A DNA stretch of 35,770 bases, taken from the IMG/VR virus record IMGVR_UViG_3300046006_002762, positions 1 to 35,770 of that record. One strand, written 5' to 3'. Every line of letters begins with the position of its first letter. Within the stretch, counting starts at the first letter, position 1. The notes beneath the pieces are model-generated. The model made no database searches, had not been told where the DNA came from, and worked only from the letters and a program-made list of their open reading frames with translations. Source of the DNA: a virus. Positions 18,601-25,464 of the stretch are shown here, one piece after another. Position numbers and translations under genes: made by a program.

Positions 18601-19575
18601 TTGAGATATTTAATTTTTACGGCAATTTATTTAGGTTCGTCAAATGGAACAATATTAGAAACAAATCAACATAATTATTCAGGAATTGATTTATTACAAA
18701 ATTGGGGTCAATCTGGTGTTTCTTATTTTGAAAATTTATATTATTGTAATTCTAATAATATTCCATATGCTAGCTTTTCGGATTTGCCAAAACATATTGA
18801 ATTTTTAATTTCTAGATGGAAAGATAGAGTCGGTCAATTACCAGCAATCACGGCTAAAGATATTGCTAAGTTTTATACTTTGTATTTTTCAGCAAATGCT
18901 AAAAATATTGATGTTTATAATAAATTATCTCAAAATCCAAGTCAATTAAGTGAAATTGAGGTTAGTGTTCAACAATCAATTGACCTATTTAAAACCGGTA
19001 GTGGAAATGTAAGTGGTACACCACCACCTAACACACCACCACAAGGACAAACAAACCAAGTTATTTTTGAAAATAGTTTCGCTTTTAGTACTTATTATTT
19101 ACAAAATTTAAAAATTAATAGCGGCGGGGCGTTAACGGGTGATTTTCTTGTTTTAAACAACGGTGCTTTATTAACACAAGACTATAATGCTAAAATATAT
19201 TTGGCGTCACAAATGTCAGATATATTAATTGCTAATTTTACTATAAAAGAAAAAACTAATAGAGGTTCATTTGTGAGTTCACCTGATTTTATTGAGGCTT
19301 TGGAGTTGGCTAGAAACCGACAAACATACGAAGTAGGTTTTAGAGTTAGGGTTGACGCTTTCCCAAATATTATATTTGGAAACAAGGACTTTGTAAAAGT
19401 GGTTATGCCATTGGATTGTCCTGAAGAAGGACTCAACTATCGTGAAATAATTGGAACATATGATTGGAAGGCAATTAAAGATAATATTTGTTGTAAATGT
19501 TATGGTAAACCATATACAGGTATGGAAATTGTTTGGGATGGAAAACCGTGTTCAAGAAACGGAACAACATGTTAA
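12676..19575 (+). CDS. Giant baseplate hub protein (gp27-like) with probable murein-hydrolase-like domain
   Basis: A 2299-residue protein. The N-terminal part (~130-250: GITSINIRQGLDFLPSITIE, AAFFNLPYPMFQLTIKGFYGKAVKLKLML) has the hub beta-barrel pattern of T4 gp27. A matching late segment (~1810-1870: SYACTVSMMGNAMIQPTMYF, then MFSGAYMIQEVNHSIGPGTFET) is typical of gp27/gpD/VgrG-type hubs, so about 1550 residues of largely unrecognised sequence are inserted between the two hub parts. Residues ~1955-2110 (AISTIISQTADQKLRYLIFT, ETNQHNYSGIDLLQNWG, LPKHIEFLISRWKDRV) resemble glycoside-hydrolase or lysozyme-like domains of tail proteins; by analogy with T4 gp5 they may cut the wall. A Pro-rich linker follows (~2115-2130), then a beta-rich end with five Cys in the last ~32 residues (CCKC, then two more). 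No catalytic residues could be fixed by eye. Confidence 0.72.
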   Translation: MVDKSENILVEFDYNNISIIDPNKVIDNDGKVQERYVKQENLVMYANLECKVLPRTKLALGVANNDQVQTVSIATINFLKPGDKTFLDNSYTDELTGKDTIKGNGVNQPKLTAVSNPNKSSDFYIRQTINSGGKQASVDNGLLGITSINIRQGLDFLPSITIELEDVKGRAMFEAGDNSPYAAFFNLPYPMFQLTIKGFYGKAVKLKLMLQTFSTRYDTSNGNFKIKLQFFTYKYTLLSEVPMAALIAVPHMYQSRVNIQTVKGGSSNFSNVQDSIVSRGYQKVRELYSEYKSKGMIPDDFPEITVVQMKNRIENFIKNILTSFSQQNLDPLTYVEEYQRLLGNLDKDVYVGAGTSWFSKYMDDKNYLVMKGVNGVNGITEGSKVYTFKSEINTAQKRKNALAELQGIISAAKEKMEANSVCGENGKYTIDGKTKTGSHVPFKIDPSIFPIEPKENDVNVKETYRQRKKLSTEPNADQLKQFKNQLATEGIFNSLEITNKKGSEDKNFQFYIFEGDNRFEDLINQMGKLAKTTKENIQDELTEALTNLLQKKDNGIGFVPNIRNVLAVIFANGEAFLRLMDDVHVQAWNLNDTQIKARRNSILNPETANASVDNLTSGDNKTLPIYPWPQMLTATSGKDGREKFELTYPGDKNVISQTKAYLTDLWPEVEFVEEFIRATTQTVKPPADPTETSNPVTDIQRVSLDAIEFPISNAVYDNKEEIKYFYEIFERIFLTSNYSGLLRSNGNTQDADKVTDVIAEAESINIIQSLSNDNPFIIKKLKEFGINAGNFEILMRHISNDGTGESWQNFIRGIFNTSYIKNKVNNSSFEFLSQNLLNDSKSQPLVSLPGEKNIDDFISNSTSSNIFNLTDTYPFTNFAWVKSELANGNSISDVKSSYNTTKVLTYNSNKKIISNFLDITNDDNRRPFTNFLFNNIKSPIYYFDLKLFYENRSFDSQLPTEGNLRYLNYSGLVSSNQTVSMLNTPYFTNSIQEGVKNFRNGSEYPFVASAYLFLNSLPLSTLREKYKTYETNSVTDLDYIFATLKKFGAVHKLPYAWILKIGSVWNRYKNFVETGVDIIDTSWSGFSYVHNYDPVTNSASRNYGLTINGAQMDIVLEKNTTLGLETSSLMNTGFYPLLINDFNVFYQGFQIYSGYTDTDIQNGFSSGVTLNYVPEAIINMPEGFDPNNPKRDLRVIPWSVYITTLDKTSSYIVPSQGALINQTSNECITEETNQLKYEITGNTAMYNGSVRLFWSAPNYGYFDITKVVKPTPLKYLKQVFNLTGNTKQENFSINGKQDDYTEISEMFSVFEKEILDSFESEFLNFSKSIYDFDSEFISNSDTESTKSFKNFQMLMRNLMKIPKITGTTINTELVSAVQESQLTVLSNLLQSFLNYDVVFKYGNPASFDKRLFYTFSNGLIADPYTWSKYSFQIPTPLPTSGGTVTLSQSITNYPNEWKALQLYVGFSEIPQLRYSNNGSYITDFFVDCNIDFSVDNIKTFAPIIKIYATQKLNDNTLTYNKFVKLMNEYIASTDKFQSIIINKLMPKLQKQLPDVGSTPDAVLATALEGPQTKLEYWESFKALNDKWIAGNDFKTKTLFEDILLMDRANRNIGDKVLVDIHKLKKTLTNINPKTSMLIFVQDILVTNNFVVMNIPSYVNFYNVQDAVKNPVPKPEGTIDFANTMFGTFLNVDYRNSSAKMVCFYAGKPSEQPDFKNNANVRFKGDSFDLRRASDNPLIEDQIGKQDWDKSNKVVGFNVDVGPQNQSIFHGFQIDQSAGQATAESLQQTDELVKQSSGKAAGTQNVSLYNLYKNRSYACTVSMMGNAMIQPTMYFNLRHVPMFSGAYMIQEVNHSIGPGTFETVFKGIRQSISNLPEIDSYIQTLKTNLLTSIIEKNKQDKQAAIKESGSKQQNVISQSNNTVTDATKKPANSSSNYPSCTPLKNYEKYQNITPSTNKAKYKDAISTIISQTADQKLRYLIFTAIYLGSSNGTILETNQHNYSGIDLLQNWGQSGVSYFENLYYCNSNNIPYASFSDLPKHIEFLISRWKDRVGQLPAITAKDIAKFYTLYFSANAKNIDVYNKLSQNPSQLSEIEVSVQQSIDLFKTGSGNVSGTPPPNTPPQGQTNQVIFENSFAFSTYYLQNLKINSGGALTGDFLVLNNGALLTQDYNAKIYLASQMSDILIANFTIKEKTNRGSFVSSPDFIEALELARNRQTYEVGFRVRVDAFPNIIFGNKDFVKVVMPLDCPEEGLNYREIIGTYDWKAIKDNICCKCYGKPYTGMEIVWDGKPCSRNGTTC

Positions 19576-19599
19576 ATTAGGTTTTTTCAAAATAAAAGA

Positions 19600-19608
19600 T
19601 ATTTATAA
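19600..19608 (+). promoter_or_regulatory. Candidate late promoter element
   Basis: TATTTATAA ten bases before ATG 19619. The overlapping sequence also reads TATAAAT(A), so this copy matches the T4 late -10 box TATAAATA on the same strand as well. Confidence 0.45.
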
Positions 19609-19618
19609 ATAAAAGATT

Positions 19619-19843
19619 ATGGACACAAAATTAATATTAGACAACTATTTAGGTAAAAATACCAGAAGTACCGAAAAAGATTTGGGAGATGGTTCTAAAC
19701 AAGTATGTGATTTAGATACTGGTGACTGTTATACTATCAGAATGAAAGATGGTTTAATAGAAAGAGTTGATAACACATTAAATAAAAATAAAAAAATTCA
19801 AGTTGAAACTTTAACAGGTGTAAAACAACTATTAAACGGTTAA
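19619..19843 (+). CDS. Small hypothetical protein (74 aa)
   Basis: Not recognised. A compact hydrophilic protein with a central stretch GDGSKQVCDLDTGDCYTIRMKDGLIERVD that looks like a small antiparallel beta sheet with two Cys six residues apart. No signal peptide or membrane segment. It has its own late-promoter-like element and lies four bases before the next gene, so both are probably transcribed with the virion genes. A minor virion or assembly role is possible from position only. Confidence 0.7.
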   Translation: MDTKLILDNYLGKNTRSTEKDLGDGSKQVCDLDTGDCYTIRMKDGLIERVDNTLNKNKKIQVETLTGVKQLLNG

Positions 19844-19847
19844 TAAC

Positions 19848-20513
19848 ATGAAAAAAATAGACAATCAGATTTTAGAGGAAATCGCCAGATATAATTCAAT
19901 TAATAATTATATTGTAGAACAAGACGCTACGTTACCCCCACCACCTGGTGAGGTTGACCCAAATGCTGCACCGGCTCCTGAAACGGCTCCACCGGCAGAC
20001 CCAAATGCGGGTATGGCTCCACCAACTGCTCCCGCAGGTCCACAACCTGTGGATGTTGCGACTGACCCTGATGTTGAAAAAATTGGTGCAGATGAAAAAT
20101 CTGAATCAAAAACTGAAGAAATGGACATCACTGATTTAGTAAAGTCACAGAAAAAAGTGGAAGAAAAACAGGAAGAATATTTTACTAACTTATTCCAACA
20201 TTTAACGGATTTAGAATCTAAATTAGGAGAAATGGATGGAATCATGACTAAATTAAATGATTTAGAGGCTAAAGTTGAAAAATACCGAGAAAAAACGCCA
20301 CAAGAAAGATTAGAGTTAAGAACATTGGATTCAGGTCCTTTTAATCAAAAACTAAGTCAATTCTTTGATGACAAGGAAGAAGATATGGAAAAATCGGGAA
20401 AAAATGAATATATTTTAACTCAAGATGAAGTTGAAGAATATTCTCCAAATGAAATCAAGAAAACCTTCAGAAATTTTGAAGATGAAACAAAACCATTTAA
20501 GCAACTAAGATAA
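19848..20513 (+). CDS. Acidic Pro/Ala-linker and coiled-coil protein (putative virion or assembly protein)
   Basis: A 221-residue protein not assigned to a family. Residues 1-25 are a short helix (MKKIDNQILEEIARYNSINN). Residues ~28-72 are almost only Pro, Ala, Asp, Gly and Thr, an extended linker. Residues ~85-150 are a strongly charged coiled coil (VEEKQEEYFTNLFQHLTDLE, then SKLGEMDGIMTKLNDLEAKV), and the C-terminal ~70 are acidic with two short motifs (GPFNQKLSQFFDD; EYSPNEIKKTFRNFED). Such an architecture suits a scaffold, tail-fibre chaperone or minor virion protein. It is the last gene of the first virion block, with a strong terminator just after its stop. Confidence 0.7.
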   Translation: MKKIDNQILEEIARYNSINNYIVEQDATLPPPPGEVDPNAAPAPETAPPADPNAGMAPPTAPAGPQPVDVATDPDVEKIGADEKSESKTEEMDITDLVKSQKKVEEKQEEYFTNLFQHLTDLESKLGEMDGIMTKLNDLEAKVEKYREKTPQERLELRTLDSGPFNQKLSQFFDDKEEDMEKSGKNEYILTQDEVEEYSPNEIKKTFRNFEDETKPFKQLR

Positions 20514-20515
20514 TT

Positions 20516-20542
20516 AAAATGGTCTCCGGACCATTTTTTTTT
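20516..20542 (+). terminator. Strong intrinsic terminator ending the first virion block
   Basis: 9-bp stem AAAATGGTC / GACCATTTT (20516-20524 with 20529-20537), tetraloop TCCG, and a run of nine T (20534-20542). It separates tail genes from the replication block. Confidence 0.92.
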
Positions 20543-20552
20543 ACAAAACAAT

Positions 20553-20581
20553 TTGACAAACACACGGCTGACACTTATACT
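20553..20581 (+). promoter_or_regulatory. Sigma70-like promoter for the replication block
   Basis: Perfect -35 TTGACA (20553-20558), a 17-base spacer and -10 TATACT (20576-20581), 29 bases before ATG 20611 and just after the terminator. A Bacteroidota-type reading also exists: TTTG at 20552-20555 and TACTTTTA (cf. TAnnTTTG) at 20578-20585 with 22 bases between, slightly long. Either fits host polymerase use for early or middle expression; no TATTTATA element is here. Confidence 0.65.
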
Positions 20582-20610
20582 TTTATAAACCTTTAAATAT
20601 TTTAAACACT

Positions 20611-21465
20611 ATGGCGACAAATTCATTAGACGCAGTTTTGGCTCAATATGAGCAAGCAAAACAAGGTAGTACTTCTTCTACCTCAAAATTCACACAAGAA
20701 GAAAGAATGAAAAAATACTTCGCGGCAATCCTTATGGATAAGGAAACTCAAGGTCAGCGAAGATTACGAATCTTACCAACAAACGATGGTTCTTCACCAT
20801 TTAAAGTGGTTTATTATCACGAGATTCAAGTGGATGGGAAATTCCAAAAATTTTATGACCCAGGAAAAAACGACAACGAACGTTCACCTTTGACTGAGGT
20901 TTATGAGGAACTTCGTTCAACGGGAAAAGAGGAAGATAAAAAATTGGCATCAAATTACTTGGCTCGTAAATTCTATATCGTAAAAGTTATCGATAGAGAT
21001 AACGAAGCGGACGGAGTTAAATTTTGGAGATTTAAATCTAACTACAAGAATGAAGGTATTTTCGACAAAATTATCCCAATCTACAGAAACAAGGGAGATA
21101 TTGCTGACCCTGAAACAGGTAGAGACCTTATTCTTGAATTAACTAAGGCAAAAACACCAAAAGGGGCTTATTACACCGTAATTCAAACAGTAATGTATGA
21201 TGATGCGGCTCCGGTTCACGAAGACAAAGTATTGGCTGATTCTTGGATTAACGATGAGTTAACTTGGGAAGATGTTTACTCTAAAAAACCGGTTGAGTAC
21301 TTAGAAGCTATCGCAAGAGGTGAAACTCCAAAATGGAATACTGATAAAGGCGGTTACGATTATGGTAACTCTGATTCAGGTGAAATATCGTTTGGTGGTT
21401 CTAAACCATCGGCTCCGGTTGACCCACAGGCGAATGCTGAAGAGGATGATGATATGCCATTCTAA
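20611..21465 (+). CDS. Single-stranded DNA-binding protein (T4 gp32-like)
   Basis: A 284-residue gp32-type SSB (T4: 301). It coats the lagging-strand template and nucleates helicase loading and UvsX filament exchange. The N-terminus has the gp32 cooperative region followed by an OB-type core: RRLRILPTNDGSSPFKVVYYHE, LARKFYIVKVIDRDN, GVKFWRFKSN. The C-terminus is an acidic tail ending EEDDDMPF, the usual SSB partner-docking tail (compare DDDIPF of bacterial SSB). The family's zinc-binding Cys/His cluster is missing: the protein has no Cys at all. It is the first gene after a sigma70-like promoter, so it is probably abundant early. A large stem-loop follows its stop. Confidence 0.9.
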   Translation: MATNSLDAVLAQYEQAKQGSTSSTSKFTQEERMKKYFAAILMDKETQGQRRLRILPTNDGSSPFKVVYYHEIQVDGKFQKFYDPGKNDNERSPLTEVYEELRSTGKEEDKKLASNYLARKFYIVKVIDRDNEADGVKFWRFKSNYKNEGIFDKIIPIYRNKGDIADPETGRDLILELTKAKTPKGAYYTVIQTVMYDDAAPVHEDKVLADSWINDELTWEDVYSKKPVEYLEAIARGETPKWNTDKGGYDYGNSDSGEISFGGSKPSAPVDPQANAEEDDDMPF

Positions 21466-21471
21466 TCAAAC

Positions 21472-21558
21472 AACTTAGACATATAACTAGGACACTGAGA
21501 CATACTTAGTGTCCTACTTGTCTAAAAAACTCAAAAAATTAATTTAACTTAGACATAT
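21472..21558 (+). promoter_or_regulatory. Stem-loop with competing repeat at the uvsX start (possible attenuator or translational switch)
   Basis: Inner stem TAGGACACTGAG / CTTAGTGTCCTA (21488-21499 with 21505-21516, one G-T pair, 5-base loop) is enclosed by an outer stem TTAGACA / TGTCTAA (21475-21481 with 21519-21525). An exact copy of AACTTAGACATAT occurs at 21472-21484 and again at 21546-21558, the second overlapping the uvsX ATG. TGTCTAA can thus pair with either copy, so the two folds exclude each other. There is no T run, so a plain terminator is less likely. Confidence 0.5.
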
Positions 21559-22561
21559 GGCGATTAAAAAACACGATTTTAAGTCCATTAAGGACAAATT
21601 CTCAACATCGGCAAAATACAAACCACAAAGATTTTTTGACTTAGGTCCTGACTTCTTGGATGCTGTTGGTATTCCGGGACCAGCTATAGGACACTTAAAT
21701 ATGTTCTTGGGTCACTCAGATACTGGTAAAACAACTGCGTTGGTTAAATGTGCTGTTGATGCTCAGAAAAAACAAATATTACCGGTATTCATTATTACCG
21801 AACAGAAATGGTCGTTTGAACACGCAAAACTCATGGGTTTTGATTGTGAAGAAATGGTTGATGAAGAAACGGGTGAATTAGAATGGGACGGGTTCTACAT
21901 CTTCAATAATAACTTCAGTTATATTGAACAAATTACCGACTATATTAATAGTTTACTTGATGCTCAGGAAAAGGGTGAATTAGACTATAGTTTATTGTTT
22001 TTATGGGATTCTGTTGGTTCAGTTCCTTGTAAGATGACCTTTGAAGGTAAAGGTGGTAAACAACATAATGCAGCGGCGTTAGCTGATAAAATAGGTATGG
22101 GTATTAATCAAAGAATTTCAGGAAGTCGTAAGGCAGATTCTAAATATGAAAATACTTTGGTTATTGTTAATCAGCCTTGGGTTGAACTTCCGGATAATCC
22201 ATTTGGACAACCTAAAATTAAAGCTAAAGGTGGTGAGGCAATTTGGTTGAACTCATCCTTAGTGTTCCGTTTTGGAAATGAAAAAGGTGCGGGAACAACA
22301 AAGATTACCGCAACTAAAGATAAAAGAACTATCAAATTTGCTGTGAGAACTAAAGTCTCAGTAATGAAAAACCACATCAATGGATTGGGTTATGAAGATG
22401 GTAAAATTATTGTAACACCTCACGGGTTTTTGGCGGGTAAAGAAACTACCGAAGAAAAAGCTTCAATTGAGAAGTACAAAAAAGAATACTCTGAATATTG
22501 GAAAAACATTATCGGAACAGATGGTGATTACGATTTGAAAGAGGTTGAAGAAAAAGACTAG
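21557..22561 (+). CDS. uvsX: RecA-like recombinase UvsX
   Basis: A 334-residue RecA/UvsX-family strand-exchange ATPase. The Walker A motif is GHSDTGKTT at residues 52-60; a TEQKW at 81-85 fits the catalytic Glu position (E82); Walker B is LLFLWDS at 146-152 (D151). The DNA-binding loop region GKGGKQHNAAALADKIG and the stretch IVNQPWVELPDNPFGQPKIKAKGGEAIWLNSS follow as in UvsX. The N-terminal polymerisation region is short and the C-terminus is acidic (LKEVEEKD). It is shorter than T4 UvsX (391). It pairs with the gp32-like SSB in recombination-dependent replication. No UvsY was identified. Start at ATG 21557 lies within a repeat that may control translation. Confidence 0.93.
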   Translation: MAIKKHDFKSIKDKFSTSAKYKPQRFFDLGPDFLDAVGIPGPAIGHLNMFLGHSDTGKTTALVKCAVDAQKKQILPVFIITEQKWSFEHAKLMGFDCEEMVDEETGELEWDGFYIFNNNFSYIEQITDYINSLLDAQEKGELDYSLLFLWDSVGSVPCKMTFEGKGGKQHNAAALADKIGMGINQRISGSRKADSKYENTLVIVNQPWVELPDNPFGQPKIKAKGGEAIWLNSSLVFRFGNEKGAGTTKITATKDKRTIKFAVRTKVSVMKNHINGLGYEDGKIIVTPHGFLAGKETTEEKASIEKYKKEYSEYWKNIIGTDGDYDLKEVEEKD

Positions 22562-22582
22562 TAACGAACACAAACAAAACAA

Positions 22583-23587
22583 GTGACTAAAACACTATTA
22601 GTGGATGGCAATAATTTAGTAAAAATTGGCTTTCACGGAGTAAAAGATTATTATCATAATGGAAAACACATAGGTGCCATCTGGCACTTTGTGAATACCA
22701 TTAGACGTTTCATAGACGAACAAGACTTTGATAAGGTTGTTGTGATGTGGGATGGTGATGATAACTCCTCGGCTCGAAAACTTATTTATCCCCAATATAA
22801 AGAAAAACGTAGTAGTAGAGACAACGAATATAAGTTAGATTCTTTCACTGAGCAGAAAGAAAGAATCAAACAATACTTGGAAGACTGTTATATAAGACAA
22901 ATTAACGTAGATAATAATGAAGCGGATGATTTGATTGCTTACTATTGCCAAATCTCGGAAAACGAACAAAAAACTATCTATTCGGGAGATAAAGACCTTA
23001 CCCAACTAATTTCAGATAAGGTGTCGGTATTTTACCCAAGAACTAAACAAACTTACCACGTTGGAAGTAAAATCAAATGTGATTTTTACGAATTTCCTCA
23101 CGAAAACATTAGAACTTATAAAATTTTATCGGGAGATAAATCTGATAACATTGATGGGATTTCCGGGTTGGGAGAAAAGACACTTATTAAGTTTTTTCCT
23201 GAGCTACTTGAAAAACCCGTTTCAATTACCGATATTTTAGAAAAGGCGGAAACATTACTAAAGGAAAATAAAAATAATAAAACATTACAAAATTTGTTAT
23301 CCGGTAAAAGTAAAAGTGGGTTTAATGGTGATGAATTTTTTATTATTAATGAAAAAATCATAAATTTATCAAATCCATTGATTACTGATGAAGCTAAAGA
23401 ACTTGTTGAATTATATTATAGAGAAACTTTAGACCCTGATGGTAGGGGACATAGAGGTCTTATTAAGATGATGATGGAGGATGGTTTTTTTAAGTATCTA
23501 CCGAAAGGTGATGATGCTTGGGTTAATTTTGTTAGACCCTTTATGAAATTAACAAGAAAAGAAAAAAGAAATTATAAAAACAATTAA
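22583..23587 (+). CDS. rnh: 5'-3' exonuclease / RNase H (T4 Rnh-like flap nuclease)
   Basis: A 334-residue member of the FEN/5' nuclease family. Acidic metal ligands are in the expected order: D8 in LLVDGNN, D57 in MWDGDDN, E113-D115-D116 in NEADD, D136 and D138 in SGDKDLTQLI, and D185-D188 in SGDKSDN, followed by the helix-turn-helix-like GISGLGEKT that binds duplex DNA. It probably removes RNA primers and 5' flaps on the lagging strand, as T4 Rnh does (305 residues). The start is GTG, because the catalytic D8 segment lies only a few codons in and no upstream ATG exists in frame. It begins 21 bases after uvsX and is followed 8 bases later by the next gene. Confidence 0.9.
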   Translation: MTKTLLVDGNNLVKIGFHGVKDYYHNGKHIGAIWHFVNTIRRFIDEQDFDKVVVMWDGDDNSSARKLIYPQYKEKRSSRDNEYKLDSFTEQKERIKQYLEDCYIRQINVDNNEADDLIAYYCQISENEQKTIYSGDKDLTQLISDKVSVFYPRTKQTYHVGSKIKCDFYEFPHENIRTYKILSGDKSDNIDGISGLGEKTLIKFFPELLEKPVSITDILEKAETLLKENKNNKTLQNLLSGKSKSGFNGDEFFIINEKIINLSNPLITDEAKELVELYYRETLDPDGRGHRGLIKMMMEDGFFKYLPKGDDAWVNFVRPFMKLTRKEKRNYKNN

Positions 23588-23595
23588 TTAAAATT

Positions 23596-24048
23596 ATGAA
23601 AGACCAAGAATCGGTAAAATTAGAATTCTTAATGATGGTAAATGATAACATCATTGTACAAAGATTTTTTAACGTGAGAGAGTTCAACAATGAGGGGAAA
23701 AACTCATTAGAACTTTACGAATTACTTCGTGAATTCAAAGATGACATTCAAACACAATTGTCTTTGAAAACTGTTACATATATGACAGATAATATGTACG
23801 AAATTATCAACAATCCAGCTATTTTAGAAACGTCTTATACTGACGGTCCGGAGTACTTTAACATCTTCATCAAACAAAATGATGTGACAATTTGTCATAG
23901 ACAGGTGGACGCTAAAGTATACCCTCCGAAGATAAGATATACTGTGGATGTACGCCCACACCTAAAAAACTTGTTGATGAACCTAACTGACATTTTTTCA
24001 TCAAGAGATTTAACAAAAAAATATCTAGAAGTTAACCTAAGTGTATAG
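23596..24048 (+). CDS. Hypothetical protein in the replication block (150 aa)
   Basis: Not recognised. An alpha/beta protein with an N-terminal strand-helix (KLEFLMMVNDNIIVQRFFNV), an acidic helix (LELYELLREFKDDIQTQLSL), a central FNIFIKQNDVTICHRQVDAK, and a C-terminal RYTVDVRPHLKNLLMNLTDI segment. No membrane segments or catalytic motif seen. In T4 the neighbours of rnh and gene 41 include small replication mediators (59, UvsY, 33), so a helicase loader, recombination mediator or transcription coactivator is a fair guess from place alone. It is tightly coupled to rnh (8 bases) and 29 bases before the helicase gene. Confidence 0.75.
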   Translation: MKDQESVKLEFLMMVNDNIIVQRFFNVREFNNEGKNSLELYELLREFKDDIQTQLSLKTVTYMTDNMYEIINNPAILETSYTDGPEYFNIFIKQNDVTICHRQVDAKVYPPKIRYTVDVRPHLKNLLMNLTDIFSSRDLTKKYLEVNLSV

Positions 24049-24077
24049 TATTTATTAATACACTAAAAGAAAAAAAT

Positions 24078-25460
24078 ATGGCGTCAAACAAAAATTTCGA
24101 GTATCTGGGGAGTACCTTTCAGATACAATTATTAAACCAAATCATTATCGACAAAGACTTCTCAAGGTCAATTATAGATGTGATTGAAACAAGTTATTTT
24201 GAGAATAAATACTTCAAATTAATTATTCAAATGATTAAAGAGTATTATACAAAATACGAACACACACCAACCTTTGACACATTAGAACAAATTACAAAAT
24301 CTGAGATACAACAACCTCTAGCGGCTAAAATCATTATTGATACCCTAACAAAAGTTAAGGAGTCCACGCTTGAAGGAGCTGAATTTGTACAAGAAAAATC
24401 GATGAAGTTCTGTAAACAACAGGAGTTACAGAAAGTAATGGTTAAAGCTCAAAAAATCATCGACACTGGTGAATTTGAGAGTTATGACACATTAGAGGAA
24501 ATGGTAAGTAAGGCATTACAAGTAGGTGAACACGATAAGGGAACGGAAAGTGTTTTTAGTAACTTAGATGATGTTCTAAACGAAGATTATCGTCATCCGA
24601 TACCGATGGGTATTCCGGGTATAGATAGACTCTTAAAAGGGGGGTTAGCTAAGGGTGAAATCGGTGTTGTTTTAGCACCAACAGGTGTAGGTAAATCTAC
24701 TTTACTTACAAAAATTGCGAATCACGCATTTAATTTAGGTTACAATGTTTTACAAATATTCTTCGAGGATAACCCGAAGATTATCCAACGTAAACACATT
24801 ACATTATGGACAAAGATTCATCCGGATGAATTGTCAATAAAAAAAGAAGAGGTTATGATTAAAGTTCAAGAAATTAAGGAGAAAATGCCTAATGAATTGA
24901 TACTTAAAAAACTTCCTTCTGATACTGTAACAATGATGCAGATTAAAAACCAAATCAGAAAAATGATTTCAGAAGGAATCAAAATTGATATGGTATTATT
25001 AGACTACATTGATTGTGTGGTTCCGGATAAAAACTTGGGGGATGAATGGAAATCTGAAGGGTCAGTGATGAGAGGTTTTGAATCTATGTGTCACGAACTT
25101 GATTTGGTAGGATGGACCGCTACTCAGGGTAATAGAAGTTCAATATCGTCAGATGTTGTAACAACCGACCAAATGGGTGGTTCTATCAAGAAAGCTCAGG
25201 TTGGACACGTAATTATTTCCGTGGCTAAATCTCTACAACAAAAAGAAATGAAATTAGCGACAATAGCAATAACTAAATCCCGTATTGGTGATGATGGTGT
25301 TGTATTTGAGAATTGTAAATTTGATAATGGTATGTTGGAGATAGATACTGAAAGTTCAGTAACATTCTTAGGTTTAGAAGAACAAACCGAAGAAAGAAAT
25401 AGACAGAGAATCAAGGACTTGTTAGACAAGAGAAAACAAAAAGAACAAACACAAAATTAA
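24078..25460 (+). CDS. Replicative DNA helicase (DnaB type, T4 gp41-like)
   Basis: A 460-residue DnaB-family hexameric helicase that unwinds the fork 5'-3' and works with primase. An N-terminal helical domain (~1-150) is followed by the RecA-type motor: [17 protein letters not shown], Walker [10 protein letters not shown] (200-208), a catalytic Glu in IFFED (E230), Walker B MVLLDY (D309), and the sensor/finger region TATQGNRSS (Q350, R353) with [16 protein letters not shown]. Length is close to T4 gp41 (475). No primase domain is fused, so primase must be elsewhere. The gene starts after a short leader with an A-rich start region and is separated from nrdB by only four bases. Confidence 0.92.
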   Translation: MASNKNFEYLGSTFQIQLLNQIIIDKDFSRSIIDVIETSYFENKYFKLIIQMIKEYYTKYEHTPTFDTLEQITKSEIQQPLAAKIIIDTLTKVKESTLEGAEFVQEKSMKFCKQQELQKVMVKAQKIIDTGEFESYDTLEEMVSKALQVGEHDKGTESVFSNLDDVLNEDYRHPIPMGIPGIDRLLKGGLAKGEIGVVLAPTGVGKSTLLTKIANHAFNLGYNVLQIFFEDNPKIIQRKHITLWTKIHPDELSIKKEEVMIKVQEIKEKMPNELILKKLPSDTVTMMQIKNQIRKMISEGIKIDMVLLDYIDCVVPDKNLGDEWKSEGSVMRGFESMCHELDLVGWTATQGNRSSISSDVVTTDQMGGSIKKAQVGHVIISVAKSLQQKEMKLATIAITKSRIGDDGVVFENCKFDNGMLEIDTESSVTFLGLEEQTEERNRQRIKDLLDKRKQKEQTQN

Positions 25461-25464
25461 AAAA

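Noticed and set aside
19907-20245. Minus-strand open frame of 112 codons opposite the Pro/Ala-rich gene
   Set aside because: It is the complement of a low-complexity Pro/Ala/Asp codon tract, has no family pattern, and all other genes are on the + strand.
24040-24064. TATTTATTA with a 7-bp hairpin (AGTGTAT / ATACACT) before the helicase gene as a promoter or terminator
   Set aside because: The stem is short, has no T run, and the element is the weak form inside what looks like one continuous replication operon; kept only as a note in the motif finding.
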